A stretch of DNA of 64,000 nt from the NCBI RefSeq assembly GCF_014596445.1, contig NZ_MECL01000057.1, positions 1 to 64,000 of the forward strand, written 5' to 3'. A program made the position numbers and the translations under genes. Every line of letters starts with the position of its first letter. The first letter of the stretch is position 1. This DNA comes from Streptomyces sp. CBMA29. GTDB lineage: Bacteria; Actinomycetota; Actinomycetes; Streptomycetales; Streptomycetaceae. The notes below the pieces were generated by a model. The model saw nothing but the letters and a program-made list of their open reading frames with translations. It had not been told where the DNA came from and ran no database searches. This document shows positions 54,031-64,000 of this stretch, one piece after another.

Positions 54031-54747
54031 TCAGGACGCCGTGGCGGCTCCGGCGAGGAGGCGGTCGATGTCGGTGAGGGGCAGGGAGAGACAGCGACCA
54101 ACGGCTTCGAGGACTTCGCGTTCAGCGGGAAGGTAGGGCCCGTCGGCGAGGGCGATGTGCGCGCCCTGGAGGAGAACCCGCTCGCGCCCGAGCGGGTCGA
54201 GGTGGTCGGCCAGCGGCTCAAGCGCCTCGTGGAGCTCGATGGACAGCCAGCTCCCGCACCCGTCGACCTCGTCGGCGAAGGAGTCGGGCCCGAGTGGGGC
54301 GCCCCCCGAGCCGGAGGCGCCGTACCGGCCCTCGTCGGCGACGATGGCGGCGAGCAGCCCGAGCAACTGGTCCTCGGTGCAGTCCGAGAACCCGGCCGAG
54401 CGCACGGCGCCGACGGCGGCCTCGCGGGCGGGGCGGCCGGTGGAGCCGCCCGCGGTGAGGACGGCGAGCGCGATGGTGTGCACGGCGTCCCGCAGCATCG
54501 CGGAGAAGCGGGTGGTGGTGGGCCGCAGCAGGACGTCGGAGGCGTACTGCCGGTGGCAGGCGGTGCACTCGATGACGGTGCCGGCGGGGCCCCGGCGCAG
54601 GACCGGCACATTGAGCACGGTCAGTCTGCGCGTGCCGGTTCTGCGGTGGTAGGCGCGGTCGCCGCCGCAGTCAGGGCAGAAGAACTCACCGTCGTCCTCG
54701 GTGTGCCACGCCGTGCGGACACCCCAGATACACAGCCTCAGCTTCAT
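54031..54747 (-). CDS. TerB-like protein with N-terminal zinc ribbon
   Basis: 238 residues. A zinc-ribbon-like start (FFCPDCGGDRAYHRRTG...IECTACHRQY, two CxxC pairs) precedes a helical TerB-type domain with LLGLLAAIVADEG, LADHLDPLGRERVLLQGAHIALADGPYLPAEREVLEAVGRCLSLPLTDI, where the acidic helix resembles the metal-binding TerB core. TerB-domain proteins are linked to tellurite or phage and stress responses but have no known reaction. ATG 54747 (GTG 54750 directly before) has GGAGGG upstream. It stands alone. Confidence 0.75.
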   Translation of the reverse strand: MKLRLCIWGVRTAWHTEDDGEFFCPDCGGDRAYHRRTGTRRLTVLNVPVLRRGPAGTVIECTACHRQYASDVLLRPTTTRFSAMLRDAVHTIALAVLTAGGSTGRPAREAAVGAVRSAGFSDCTEDQLLGLLAAIVADEGRYGASGSGGAPLGPDSFADEVDGCGSWLSIELHEALEPLADHLDPLGRERVLLQGAHIALADGPYLPAEREVLEAVGRCLSLPLTDIDRLLAGAATAS

Positions 54748-54860
54748 CACGCTGCACCCTCCGGCCGTTCGGCAACGCTGCCGCCCTGCCGTGATGTTAG
54801 CCACAGTCGGCGGTCGCAGTCAGTACCGCGTAAGGGGCAATTGCCTTGCGAGGGTGCTCG

Positions 54861-54903
54861 AACCGGTCCGCCCGGGGGTTTGGGCCCCACGGACGGACCG
54901 GGT
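54861..54903 (-). terminator. Probable leuA terminator hairpin
   Basis: aaccggtccg (54861-54870) pairs with 54894-54903 at 9 of 10 positions around a 23-nt GC-rich loop, 18 bp downstream of the leuA stop. Confidence 0.45.
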
Positions 54904-54920
54904 GAACCGGGTCAATCCCG

Positions 54921-56771
<1,851 letters not shown>

Positions 56772-56819
56772 CTACAGGCCCTCGCCGCGGCAGCTAAGGA
56801 GAAGCAGCCCGAAACGCAT
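56772..56819 (-). CDS. leu leader peptide (attenuation)
   Basis: 15-residue peptide MRFGLLLLSCRGEGL with four consecutive leucine codons (CTG CTT CTC CTT) of mixed, partly rare T-ending type, then a stop and 87 nt to leuA. Under leucine shortage a ribosome stalling on this run would favour leuA expression. Too short for ordinary gene finders; recognised by composition and position. Confidence 0.85.
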   Translation of the reverse strand: MRFGLLLLSCRGEGL

Positions 56820-56987
56820 GATGGGACGACCATAACCGAGGCGGACGGAATCACGTAGCCGGTACGAAGATCCTCTCAGTATGCAAGATGCACGGTTCTG
56901 TCCACTCAAACCATGATCCTTCGCTCCTTTTCGTCAATCATCGCCGCAACCCGTGACAGCGACTGTGACGCGTGCCACATTGCCGCC

Positions 56988-58106
56988 ATGACTGCCACGC
57001 ATGCGCCCAGCGCCGTCTTCTGCACGATCGTGCCGCCGCACGTGCTCGACAAGCTGTCCCGTTCCGAGGACTCCGGGGTCTCGGGACCCGCCCGCCGCAC
57101 CCTGGAGCAGGACGCGCTGCAACGCACCAGGCGCCGCCTGACCACGGTGATCGGCGCCACCGGCGTCACCGGGGCCGCCGCCTCCGACCAGCCGCGACGG
57201 ACCATTCACGACGCCAAGCACCAGGACACGCTGCCGGGCCGCAAGGTGCGCGCCGAGGGCGCCAAGCCGTCCAAGGACGCGAGCGTCAACCGGGCGTACG
57301 ACGCGCTCGGCGCGACCTTCGAGACGTATCTGAAGGCGTACGCGCGTCACTCGATCGATGACGCGGGCCTGCCCCTGGTGGCCAGCGTCCACTACCTCCA
57401 GGGCTACAACAACGCCTTCTGGAACGGCCAGCAGATGGTCTTCGGGGACGGCGACGGCGAGATTTTCCTGGACTTCACCCTTCCGCTGGACGTGATCGGC
57501 CACGAGTTGACGCACGGCGTCACCCAGTACAGCGCCAACCTGGACTATTTCGGGCAGTCCGGCGCGCTCAACGAGTCCGTCTCCGATGTATTCGGCAGCC
57601 TCATCAAGCAGTTCACGCTCGGGCAGAGCGCGGACCAGGCGGACTGGCTGATCGGCGCCGGGCTGCTCGCACCGGGCGTCGACGGCCACGCGCTGCGCTC
57701 CATGAAGGAGCCCGGCACCGCCTACGACGACCCGCGGCTCGGCAAGGACCCGCAGCCCGGCACGATGGACGGCTACGTCTCCACCTCGCGCGACAACGGC
57801 GGCGTGCACATCAACTCGGGCATCCCCAACCACGCCTTCTACCTGCTGGCGGCCGAACTGGGCGGCAACGCCTGGGAGCAGGCCGGGCAGATCTGGTACG
57901 ACACCCTCACCGGCGGCTCGCTGTCGCCGCACGCCCAGTTCACGGACTTCGCCGCGGCCACCGCCGCGGCGGCCAGGGCCCGCTACGGTGAGGGCGAGCA
58001 GCACCGGGCGGTGCTCTCGTCCTGGTCCCAGGTGGGCGTCACCGCGGCCCCCGCCCCCGCGGCCGAGGTCCCCCGCCAGCAGCCAGGCCAGCCGCAGGAG
58101 GCGTGA
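56988..58106 (+). CDS. Protealysin-like M4 metallopeptidase
   Basis: 372-residue thermolysin-fold zinc protease. Zinc ligands and base are in GHELTHGVTQ (172-176) and NESVSD (Glu196), and the transition-state His is in GGVHINSGIPNHAF. The N-terminus lacks a signal peptide but has the short protealysin-type propeptide with the conserved FCTIVPPHVLDKL motif (Pro16-Pro17), and maturation is likely near RTIHDAKHQDTLPGRKVR. This differs from secreted Streptomyces neutral proteases with long FTP/PepSY propeptides. ATG 56988 is chosen as the motif starts ten residues later. The next gene overlaps by 4 bp and encodes a probable emfourin inhibitor, matching the protealysin operon of Serratia. Confidence 0.9.
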   Translation: MTATHAPSAVFCTIVPPHVLDKLSRSEDSGVSGPARRTLEQDALQRTRRRLTTVIGATGVTGAAASDQPRRTIHDAKHQDTLPGRKVRAEGAKPSKDASVNRAYDALGATFETYLKAYARHSIDDAGLPLVASVHYLQGYNNAFWNGQQMVFGDGDGEIFLDFTLPLDVIGHELTHGVTQYSANLDYFGQSGALNESVSDVFGSLIKQFTLGQSADQADWLIGAGLLAPGVDGHALRSMKEPGTAYDDPRLGKDPQPGTMDGYVSTSRDNGGVHINSGIPNHAFYLLAAELGGNAWEQAGQIWYDTLTGGSLSPHAQFTDFAAATAAAARARYGEGEQHRAVLSSWSQVGVTAAPAPAAEVPRQQPGQPQEA

Positions 58107-58378
58107 CGCAGCCGATGCGCATCGAGGTGGTCCGCTCCGGCGGCTTCGCGGGAATCCCCCGCCACGCCACCCTCGACACGGCGGGCCGCCCCGACGCGGC
58201 CCGCCTCACCTCCCTGGCCGAGGCCGCCTTGGCCGCTCCCCCGCCCTCCGGCCCCCCGGTCCCCGACGGCTTCACCTACGCCATCACCGCCGACGGCCGC
58301 ACCGCCCGCTGCGCCGACCCCCACCTCACCCCCGCCCAGCGCGAACTCATCCAAACGGTCCTCGGCGAGGGCGCGTAG
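58103..58378 (+). CDS. Emfourin-like inhibitor of protealysin-type protease
   Basis: 91 residues. MRIEVVRSGGFAGIPRHATLDT matches the start of emfourin (M4in), the slow tight-binding protein inhibitor encoded next to protealysin in Serratia, and the length and single-domain form agree. It lacks a signal peptide, like the protease, so both may act inside the cell or leave together by a nonclassical route. The GTG at 58103 overlaps the protease stop (GTGA); an ATG at 58115 is an alternative with AGGAGG 13 nt upstream. The gene is coupled to its target, giving balanced expression. Confidence 0.8.
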   Translation: MTQPMRIEVVRSGGFAGIPRHATLDTAGRPDAARLTSLAEAALAAPPPSGPPVPDGFTYAITADGRTARCADPHLTPAQRELIQTVLGEGA

Positions 58379-58392
58379 GCCGGGCTGCGCAC

Positions 58393-60525
58393 TCAATGAC
58401 CGGACTGCGACCCGACGAACCGGACCCGGCCGCTCAGCACCGCCGCGGCGCCGTCGAGGTCGGCCAGGCGGGCGGCCAGGGTCGCCTCGGCCAGCCGTGG
58501 CGGCAGCGCGGTGCTGAACTTCAGTCCCTTGAGCGCCTGTTCGTGAACGGCGGGTAGGCAGAGCCGATCTGCCGCATCGGCGGTGGCGCGGGTCCACACC
58601 TGTGGCGTGAGGTCCGGACTCAGCCGTACCCAGCACGCGTTGGGGCGCTGAGCCGGGTCGGCCAAGCCCGCGAGGGTCGCGGTCAGGGTGGCGTTGGCGC
58701 GATGTCCCGCCCAGGTCCACCAGCGGACGTCTCCGTCCGAGTGGCGCACGATGAGGGTGCCGTCCGGGTGCACGTACTCCGCGAAGCGCTCACGTGCCTC
58801 GGCGAGACAGGCCGTCGCCCGTCCGGTGAACCGCACCTGAGGGTCCGCGCCGAGCACGACTTCGCGGGCCGCGCGGGTCAGGGCGTAGGAGGTGAGGGAA
58901 AGCCCCACGCCGCTCCACTTCGCCCTTCCACCGCCGTCGACCGGCTCGACGAAACAGCGGCGCCGCTTCCAGTCGATGTAGGTCACCTGCCAACTGCGAC
59001 CGGCCAGCAGCAGGCGCCGTGGGCCCGGGATCTCTTCGGTCAGCAGGGTCGGATCGGTCCTCCCGATCTCGGCGAGACCGTTCAGGACGGTGAATTCGGG
59101 GGCAGCGGTGAAGACCGCGGTGAGATTCATGAAGTGCCGGTGCCCGAAGTGCCGTTCGGCCTCGGGCCCGATGAAGAGCATCCCGCCATCCCGGTCGAGA
59201 AAGCCCTCGTCCACCAGGTGCCTGACGATCGGCTCCGCGGGCTGGCCGAAGGGGCCGAAGCCGGCCCACCACTCCTGCCACAGCCGGTCGCCGACTTGGT
59301 GCTCCTGCAGGCACAGCGCCAGGATCTGCTGGGCGACGATGTGCCGAGGCTCGGGGGGGGCCACGACAGGCTCCACCCAGCCCCGCGACCACTGGTGGAG
59401 CATCGCCGCCGTGCTGAGAAGACCTGCTTCGTCCAGGGCCAGGAAAAGGCAGTTGCGCGCCGTGCCCGCGCGTCGGCCGGTGCGGCCGAAGCGTTGCAGA
59501 AAGGACGCGACCGTGGCGGGGGCGTCGATCTGAATGACGCGGTCGAGATCGCCGACATCGATGCCGAGTTCCAATGTGCTGGTGGACACGATGACGCAGT
59601 CGCGCGCTTCGGCGAAGGCCTCTTCAGCCCTGCGTCTCTCGTCGACGGACAGTGACGCATGCGACAGGAACGTGGTCACGCCCTTGGCCCGAAGCTTCTC
59701 GCCGAGTTCCTCCACAAGTCTGCGGGATTCGCAGAACACCAGCCGCTTCTCGCCGCGATGCAGGCTCGCGATCACCGTTGCCGCGTTGTCGACGGAACCG
59801 ACGTAGTCCAGTTGGATGTCACCCGGCGGAGGCCCGTCACCGGGCGAGGACGCCTGGACGTCGAGGAGATGCGGGGCGACCACCCGTCCCGGTCGTTTCC
59901 CTGCGCCCGAGCCCTGGAGCCAGTCCAGCAGCTCCTCGGGATTTCCGACCGTCGCGGACAGCCCGACGCGTTGCAGTGACCGCCCGACCACGCGTTGCAG
60001 TCGTTCCAGGACGGCCAGCAGGTGCCATCCACGGTCGTCGCCCGCGAAGGCGTGCACCTCGTCCACCACGATCGTGTGCAGTCCCGCGAAGAACGCCCGA
60101 TGGTCGACATTGGCGCTGACCAGCATCGCCTCCAGCGACTCTGGCGTGGTCAGCAGCACGTCGGGGCGGCCGGTGAGGATCTTCTTCCGCCCGGTGGCCC
60201 CGACGTCTCCGTGCCACAGGGCGGCGCCGCGGCCGACCCATGCGGTGTACGCCTCCAGCCTCGGCAGCAGGTTGTTCAGCAGCGCCTTCAAGGGACACAC
60301 GTAGAGCACCGAGGTACCGGACCAGCCGTCCTGCGCCATACGCGTCAGCAACGGGAAGACCGCCGCTTCGGTCTTGCCACCCGCCGTGGGAGCGAGCAGC
60401 AGGGCGTCGTCCCCCGCGAGCAACGGCTCGATCGCCGCCTCTTGCAAGGGACGCAGCCCCGGCCACCCCAGCGTATTGACGATGTGATGCAGAAGGACGG
60501 GATCGAGGTCGTCGGAGCCGCTCAT
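58393..60525 (-). CDS. brxHI: BREX type 2 DEAD/DEAH helicase BrxHI
   Basis: 710-residue superfamily 2 helicase with an Lhr-like N-terminal core. The Q-motif-like LRPLQEAAIEPLL precedes Walker A LAPTAGGKT (44-52), CPLKALLNN, TTPESLE, DEVH (155-158), GLSATVGNP, FCESRRLVEEL, STSTLELGIDVGDLDRVIQIDAP and the arginine finger motif QRFGRTGRR. The C-terminal half (about 400-710) has no signature I recognise beyond helicase-associated wing-like sequence. The ATG overlaps the brxD stop (ATGA), placing it last in a pglZ-brxD-brxHI run, the order of type 2 BREX (phage growth limitation) loci. Codon use here, by eye, has more A/T third positions than the core genes to the left. Confidence 0.85.
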   Translation of the reverse strand: MSGSDDLDPVLLHHIVNTLGWPGLRPLQEAAIEPLLAGDDALLLAPTAGGKTEAAVFPLLTRMAQDGWSGTSVLYVCPLKALLNNLLPRLEAYTAWVGRGAALWHGDVGATGRKKILTGRPDVLLTTPESLEAMLVSANVDHRAFFAGLHTIVVDEVHAFAGDDRGWHLLAVLERLQRVVGRSLQRVGLSATVGNPEELLDWLQGSGAGKRPGRVVAPHLLDVQASSPGDGPPPGDIQLDYVGSVDNAATVIASLHRGEKRLVFCESRRLVEELGEKLRAKGVTTFLSHASLSVDERRRAEEAFAEARDCVIVSTSTLELGIDVGDLDRVIQIDAPATVASFLQRFGRTGRRAGTARNCLFLALDEAGLLSTAAMLHQWSRGWVEPVVAPPEPRHIVAQQILALCLQEHQVGDRLWQEWWAGFGPFGQPAEPIVRHLVDEGFLDRDGGMLFIGPEAERHFGHRHFMNLTAVFTAAPEFTVLNGLAEIGRTDPTLLTEEIPGPRRLLLAGRSWQVTYIDWKRRRCFVEPVDGGGRAKWSGVGLSLTSYALTRAAREVVLGADPQVRFTGRATACLAEARERFAEYVHPDGTLIVRHSDGDVRWWTWAGHRANATLTATLAGLADPAQRPNACWVRLSPDLTPQVWTRATADAADRLCLPAVHEQALKGLKFSTALPPRLAEATLAARLADLDGAAAVLSGRVRFVGSQSGH

Positions 60526-61853
60526 GGAAGATCCAGCTCGATATCGTCGGCACCGGCCGCGGCATTGCGTTCGATATCGTTCAGTTCCGTGCGGGATACG
60601 GTCAGCGCGTAATGCAGGCGGGGATCAAATTCGTCGTGCTCGTCTACCCGGTCCAGGACATCGGCGACGAGTTTACGGAGGAAAAGGCGCGGTGCCACTC
60701 CGACCTTGCCGCCGAGGCCGCCGGTGACAGCGGTCGCCAGCTCCGCAAGATAGGCGTTGTCCACTCGCTCGGCGATCCGCGACGGATGGTGCGCGGCGCC
60801 CGCGTACAGATCCCGTACGTTCCGTCCCAGTTCACCGAGCTGGGTCAGATCGAAGCCCGGCAGGCGCAATTGGACGGCGCGAGGTGAGTCGAAGCGCGCG
60901 TCGGTCGTGAAGTCGGTGGCCAGCCGCTGGGCGAGCGGAGGAAGCCGCTGGGCACCCTGCTGACCGTCGTAGAAGGCGGGCGTGCCCGTGATGACAAGGA
61001 ACAATCCGGGAAAACGACCCGCGTCGATCTCGTCCAAGAGTTGCCGCAGCGCGTTGAGTGCTTTCTCCCTGACGTCACCGCGGACCCTCTGCAGCGTTTC
61101 GATCTCATCCAGGACAAGGAGCAGACCGGGATGACCGCAGTCGCGCAGGACCGTGAGCAGCCCCTGGAGGAAGCCGAGAGCGGCGAAGTGGTCCAGGTCG
61201 CCGCGGACTCCCGCGGTACGCCGCGCCGCGGCTGCCACGGACTTCTGGCCGCCGAGCCAGGCGATCAGAGCCTCCGCGGTCGCGCTGTCTCCTGCTGCGA
61301 CCGCGTGCCGGTAACCGCGCAGTGCCGCGGAGAATGCCGGTGTCGTTCGCGACACGTCGGCAAGTCTCCGTTCCATGAGTTCGTCCACGGCCTTGGCTGC
61401 CGCTTCCTCATCGTCCTCATCGACCCCACCGGCTCCGAGGACTTCTTCCTCCAGCGCGTAGAACCACGAATCGACAACGGCGCGCAGGGCACTGGGCTGG
61501 TGGGTGGCAGTGGTCAACCGCTCGGTCAACCGTCGGTAGACGGTCTCCAGTTTGTGCAACGGGGTCTCGGTCTCGGAGATCTGCACCTCCGCGGTGGCCA
61601 GCCCAGCACGTTTCGCCCGCTCAGCAAGCCAACGGGCGAAGAACGTCTTGCCCGAGCCGTATTCACCGCGCACGGCGTGGAATGCCGCGCCGCCTCCGGC
61701 AACGATGGCGATGTCGTCGTCAAGAGCCGCCTCGAAACGTGCCAGTCCGACCGCGAAGAGGTCGAGTCCGGCCTGTGGGACGGTACCGCGTCGCAGCGCG
61801 TCAACGACTTCACGCCGCCGGGCCGGACTCACCTGGGGCGGGGTAGCCGTCAC
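60522..61853 (-). CDS. brxD: BREX type 2 ATPase BrxD
   Basis: 443-residue ORC/AAA-type ATPase. Walker A RGEYGSGKTFFARW (63-76), Walker B LLLVLDEIETLQRVRGDVREKALNALRQLLDEIDAGRFPGLFLVITGTP with the sensor-like Thr, and the N-terminal RRREVVDALRRGTVPQAGLDLFAVGLARF, which is characteristic of BrxC/BrxD-type proteins. It lies between pglZ and brxHI with 4-bp overlaps on each side (ATGA), so all three are translationally coupled. Its biochemical role in BREX is not established; it is needed for type 2 defence by family knowledge. Confidence 0.84.
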   Translation of the reverse strand: MTATPPQVSPARRREVVDALRRGTVPQAGLDLFAVGLARFEAALDDDIAIVAGGGAAFHAVRGEYGSGKTFFARWLAERAKRAGLATAEVQISETETPLHKLETVYRRLTERLTTATHQPSALRAVVDSWFYALEEEVLGAGGVDEDDEEAAAKAVDELMERRLADVSRTTPAFSAALRGYRHAVAAGDSATAEALIAWLGGQKSVAAAARRTAGVRGDLDHFAALGFLQGLLTVLRDCGHPGLLLVLDEIETLQRVRGDVREKALNALRQLLDEIDAGRFPGLFLVITGTPAFYDGQQGAQRLPPLAQRLATDFTTDARFDSPRAVQLRLPGFDLTQLGELGRNVRDLYAGAAHHPSRIAERVDNAYLAELATAVTGGLGGKVGVAPRLFLRKLVADVLDRVDEHDEFDPRLHYALTVSRTELNDIERNAAAGADDIELDLP

Positions 61854-64000
61854 TTTCGGGGCCCTTCCAGCTGGAACTGGGTACGCAGTAGTTTGACGTC
61901 GAGTTTCACCGTATGCCCGGAATCGATAATGGCCAGCACGGGATAACCCTCGACGTTTAGCAGCCGTTGAAGCGTGGCGATGAAGCCGTCGATGTTGCGC
62001 TTGACACGGCTGGTGGCGGAGATCGCGGCGGCGAGCGCGGCCGGGGACATGTGCTCGCCCGCGTCGGCCAGCGCGTCGATCACCGCGGCCACCAGCGAGT
62101 CCTCAGGGGGAAGCCGCACATACTCCCGCTGCGCCTTGTACACGCTGCTGGCCACGACGAGAGAGCCGAGAAGAGGCACCGCGGCAACTGGCACGTCCGT
62201 TTCTGCGAAGAGTTCCGCCGTCCCCCCCGAGGAGGTCCGCTTTCGCGGTTGCCGCACCGGCACGTTGGGGCCGATCGTTGCAGGGTGTCCGTCCGCCGGT
62301 CCGGTGGACGCGGACCACCAACCCGGCGTGACCGCTTCCCTCGGCAGTACCTGCCAGCCTTCGGGCAGGGCGCTCGGCTCCGGTAGAAGTACGAGCAGCG
62401 GAACGGTCACCTCGGCGAGCGACGCCCCGCCGTGGTACCCGGCTTTGCGCGGTGTATACCGGATGTCCTCGCGCCAGGGCACGACAATGGTCCCGTCGCC
62501 TTCGAGCACGCGCGGCCCGCTCAGCTCGATCTCACCGTCGCCGGCACTACCTGTGCGCCATCGGGAGGACTCCGCACCGGCGGCAAGCCGAGGTGCGTCG
62601 GTTCCATGCTCCAGGACGTGGCCGTGGTCGGCGACGAGGAGCACCGGACGGCCGTATGCCTTGGCCGAAGTGAGCAACTCTCGCAGAAAGCTGATGTCGC
62701 CGATGCGCCACCCCGCGCGCTCGCCCTGCTGCCCATGGTCGAGGGCGTCGTCGATCGTGTTGAGTACGGCGCCGACCACGGCGTCGGAGGCGAGAGCGGC
62801 GGCGAGTTCCTCGCTGAGCCGGTGTCCTGACGGCCCCTGTATCGAGGACTTGTGGAAGAGCAGGCCGGTTCGCCGCCGCTGCTTCCAGAAGGTCGTGAAT
62901 CCGGCTGTCTCCACGGACTGACCGCCCATGAGCGCTTTGCCGGACAGAAGGGAAGCTCGGCTGATTCGTGTGACGGACGGGAGCATGGATACCGCCGCGA
63001 GCCGTCCGGTGAGTGCACCGGACCGCGGAACCGGCGCGGCCTCGATCCAGCCCTCGCGTTCGGCCTCCTCTCCGAGCTGTACAGCGACGGCGCTGCTCAT
63101 GCCGTCCAACAGCAGAATCAGCGGTGCCGACTTCTTCTGGCACAGAGGCTCGGCGGCTTCCGCGAGGACGTGCTCCACCAGGAGGCAATTGCCGGGATTA
63201 CGGTCCTCCGCGGTGCGGGTCCAGCCTGCCAGCCGGTTCGCGAACTGCTCGTCCACCAGATCCCTGCGCGCTCTGGCGGTGTCGTAGAGAGTGCGGTACG
63301 TCGCCGCCACCGCTGGGTCACGGGCCGGGTCGCCCGACCACAGCGCATGGAGCGCCCGATCCGCCCAGCCCCACCCGTTCAGGTGGGCGTGTACCCCGTG
63401 GGCGACCGATGTGGCAGCCGGCTGCGGCCCCTCGATCCAGCGGCGGATCCTGACCGCCATCGTCGCAATGTCGATCCGCTGCCGGAACAGCCCGGCGAGC
63501 GCGTGTCCTTCCAGTTCGCCGAGCGCGGACTCGGCCTCCACGTGCGAGCGCGCCAGTCCATCGGCCACGGAGCGAAGTTGTGCGTCGAAGCTGGACAGCA
63601 GGAATCGGCTGGTGCGCAGCGCGTCGGTGAGCCCGGCATCTTCGGCGAGGAGGTCGGCCCGTTCGATGACCTGGAGCACCCGTCGGCGGGCCGCGTCATT
63701 GTGCGCCGCCTCTCCGATCCAGCGGGTGAGAGTGCCTGCGACGGCGTCGCTGAAGGCCAGGACGTCAGCTCTGCGTACCTGGCCGAGGAGTCCGCCGACG
63801 GCGAGGACCGTGTCGGGGCTGGACTCCGGTGCGGCCATGGCCGCACCAAGCAGTCCGCGGGCCATGGCGTCGTCGCCGCGTCCGGTCTCCACCAGAGACA
63901 TCAGGACGGGTACAGCCGGTCCAGCCGTCTCAATGAGCCACTTGGTCAGTTCGGCCCTCTCCTCCACGCGGAGGTTCAGGAAACGTGCTGGCCCAGCCGA
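61850..64000 (-). CDS. pglZ: BREX type 2 phosphatase-domain protein PglZ, 5' end outside window
   Basis: At least 716 residues are visible and the frame stays open to the window edge, so the N-terminus is missing; type 2 PglZ proteins are usually over 900 residues. The alkaline-phosphatase-like PglZ domain shows LILLLDGMSSAVAVQLGEEAEREGW (nucleophile region), SMLPSVTRISRASLLSGKALMGGQ, RPVLLVADHGHVLEHGTDA (metal-binding Asp-His) and YHGGASLAEVTVPLLVLLP. The C-terminal part carries a winged-helix-like segment (MSPAALAAAISATSRVKRNIDGFIATLQRLLNVEG). It is the conserved marker of all BREX types. The stop overlaps brxD. pglY, pglX and pglW are expected further to the right. Confidence 0.88.
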   Translation of the reverse strand, partial: SAGPARFLNLRVEERAELTKWLIETAGPAVPVLMSLVETGRGDDAMARGLLGAAMAAPESSPDTVLAVGGLLGQVRRADVLAFSDAVAGTLTRWIGEAAHNDAARRRVLQVIERADLLAEDAGLTDALRTSRFLLSSFDAQLRSVADGLARSHVEAESALGELEGHALAGLFRQRIDIATMAVRIRRWIEGPQPAATSVAHGVHAHLNGWGWADRALHALWSGDPARDPAVAATYRTLYDTARARRDLVDEQFANRLAGWTRTAEDRNPGNCLLVEHVLAEAAEPLCQKKSAPLILLLDGMSSAVAVQLGEEAEREGWIEAAPVPRSGALTGRLAAVSMLPSVTRISRASLLSGKALMGGQSVETAGFTTFWKQRRRTGLLFHKSSIQGPSGHRLSEELAAALASDAVVGAVLNTIDDALDHGQQGERAGWRIGDISFLRELLTSAKAYGRPVLLVADHGHVLEHGTDAPRLAAGAESSRWRTGSAGDGEIELSGPRVLEGDGTIVVPWREDIRYTPRKAGYHGGASLAEVTVPLLVLLPEPSALPEGWQVLPREAVTPGWWSASTGPADGHPATIGPNVPVRQPRKRTSSGGTAELFAETDVPVAAVPLLGSLVVASSVYKAQREYVRLPPEDSLVAAVIDALADAGEHMSPAALAAAISATSRVKRNIDGFIATLQRLLNVEGYPVLAIIDSGHTVKLDVKLLRTQFQLEGPRK

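Overview
The window reads as an actinobacterial chromosome segment, most likely Streptomyces. Nearly every third codon position is G or C, GTG starts and ATGA/GTGA translational overlaps are common, and the core genes (glyS, znuACB-zur, uppS, recO, leuA with its short Leu-rich leader peptide, ppdK) have the sequences and neighbours expected of that genus. No tRNA, rRNA, CRISPR array, insertion sequence or prophage is visible. Genus and function calls rest on motif recognition without database searches.

Layout. 0-5.5 kb: 5' part of a sirohydrochlorin chelatase, a gamma-glutamylcyclotransferase-like protein, a DUF218 protein, assimilatory nitrate reductase, then a GntR regulator with OsmC behind a perfect 24-bp palindrome. 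5.5-9.3 kb: a hypothetical protein, a LacI regulator and a secreted GH10 xylanase with a cellulose-binding module, preceded by a clear promoter and operator. 9.3-13.7 kb (minus): the nitrite reductase operon (NasB-like flavoprotein, nirB, nirD). Nitrate reductase, nitrite reductase and siroheme synthesis together form a nitrate assimilation set, with GlnR-like motifs upstream of both nasA and the nir operon. 13.8-23.9 kb: isochorismatase-fold hydrolase plus GlxA-type regulator, an SDR, a DUF4230 membrane protein, pyruvate phosphate dikinase, a tRNA-dihydrouridine synthase, and an MFS exporter with its MarR regulator.

24.0-39.9 kb is the largest accessory block: a polyol or cyclitol utilisation locus bracketed by two related DeoR regulators. 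On the minus strand it encodes an RbsABC-type importer, a DUF2090 aldolase, an FGGY kinase, a shikimate-dehydrogenase-like protein with an altered substrate pocket, a sorbitol-dehydrogenase-like enzyme, a cyclase/hydrolase, an aldehyde dehydrogenase and a 970-residue FAD/Fe-S 2-hydroxyacid dehydrogenase. The enzymes can be ordered as polyol -> ketose -> ketose phosphate -> triose phosphate + aldehyde -> 2-hydroxyacid -> 2-oxoacid. The substrate is unknown.

40.3-44.8 kb: an XRE regulator divergent from an MFS exporter, then an aldo/keto reductase and TetR regulator with a 16-bp-arm palindromic operator. 44.8-56.8 kb: core genes, with tandem Zur boxes before znuA, a very long bidirectional terminator between tetR and glyS, dispersed hairpin repeats near 49.8 and 53.8-54.0 kb, a two-component system, and leuA with its leader peptide. 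57.0-58.4 kb: a protealysin-type M4 protease with its likely inhibitor, emfourin. 58.4-64 kb (minus): brxHI, brxD and most of pglZ, the end of a type 2 BREX (Pgl) phage-defence locus that continues past the window.

A recurring oddity is short tandem repeats in coding ends and linkers (9, 15, 18, 21, 22 and 36 bp units), always in frame, suggesting slippage-generated low-complexity tails.
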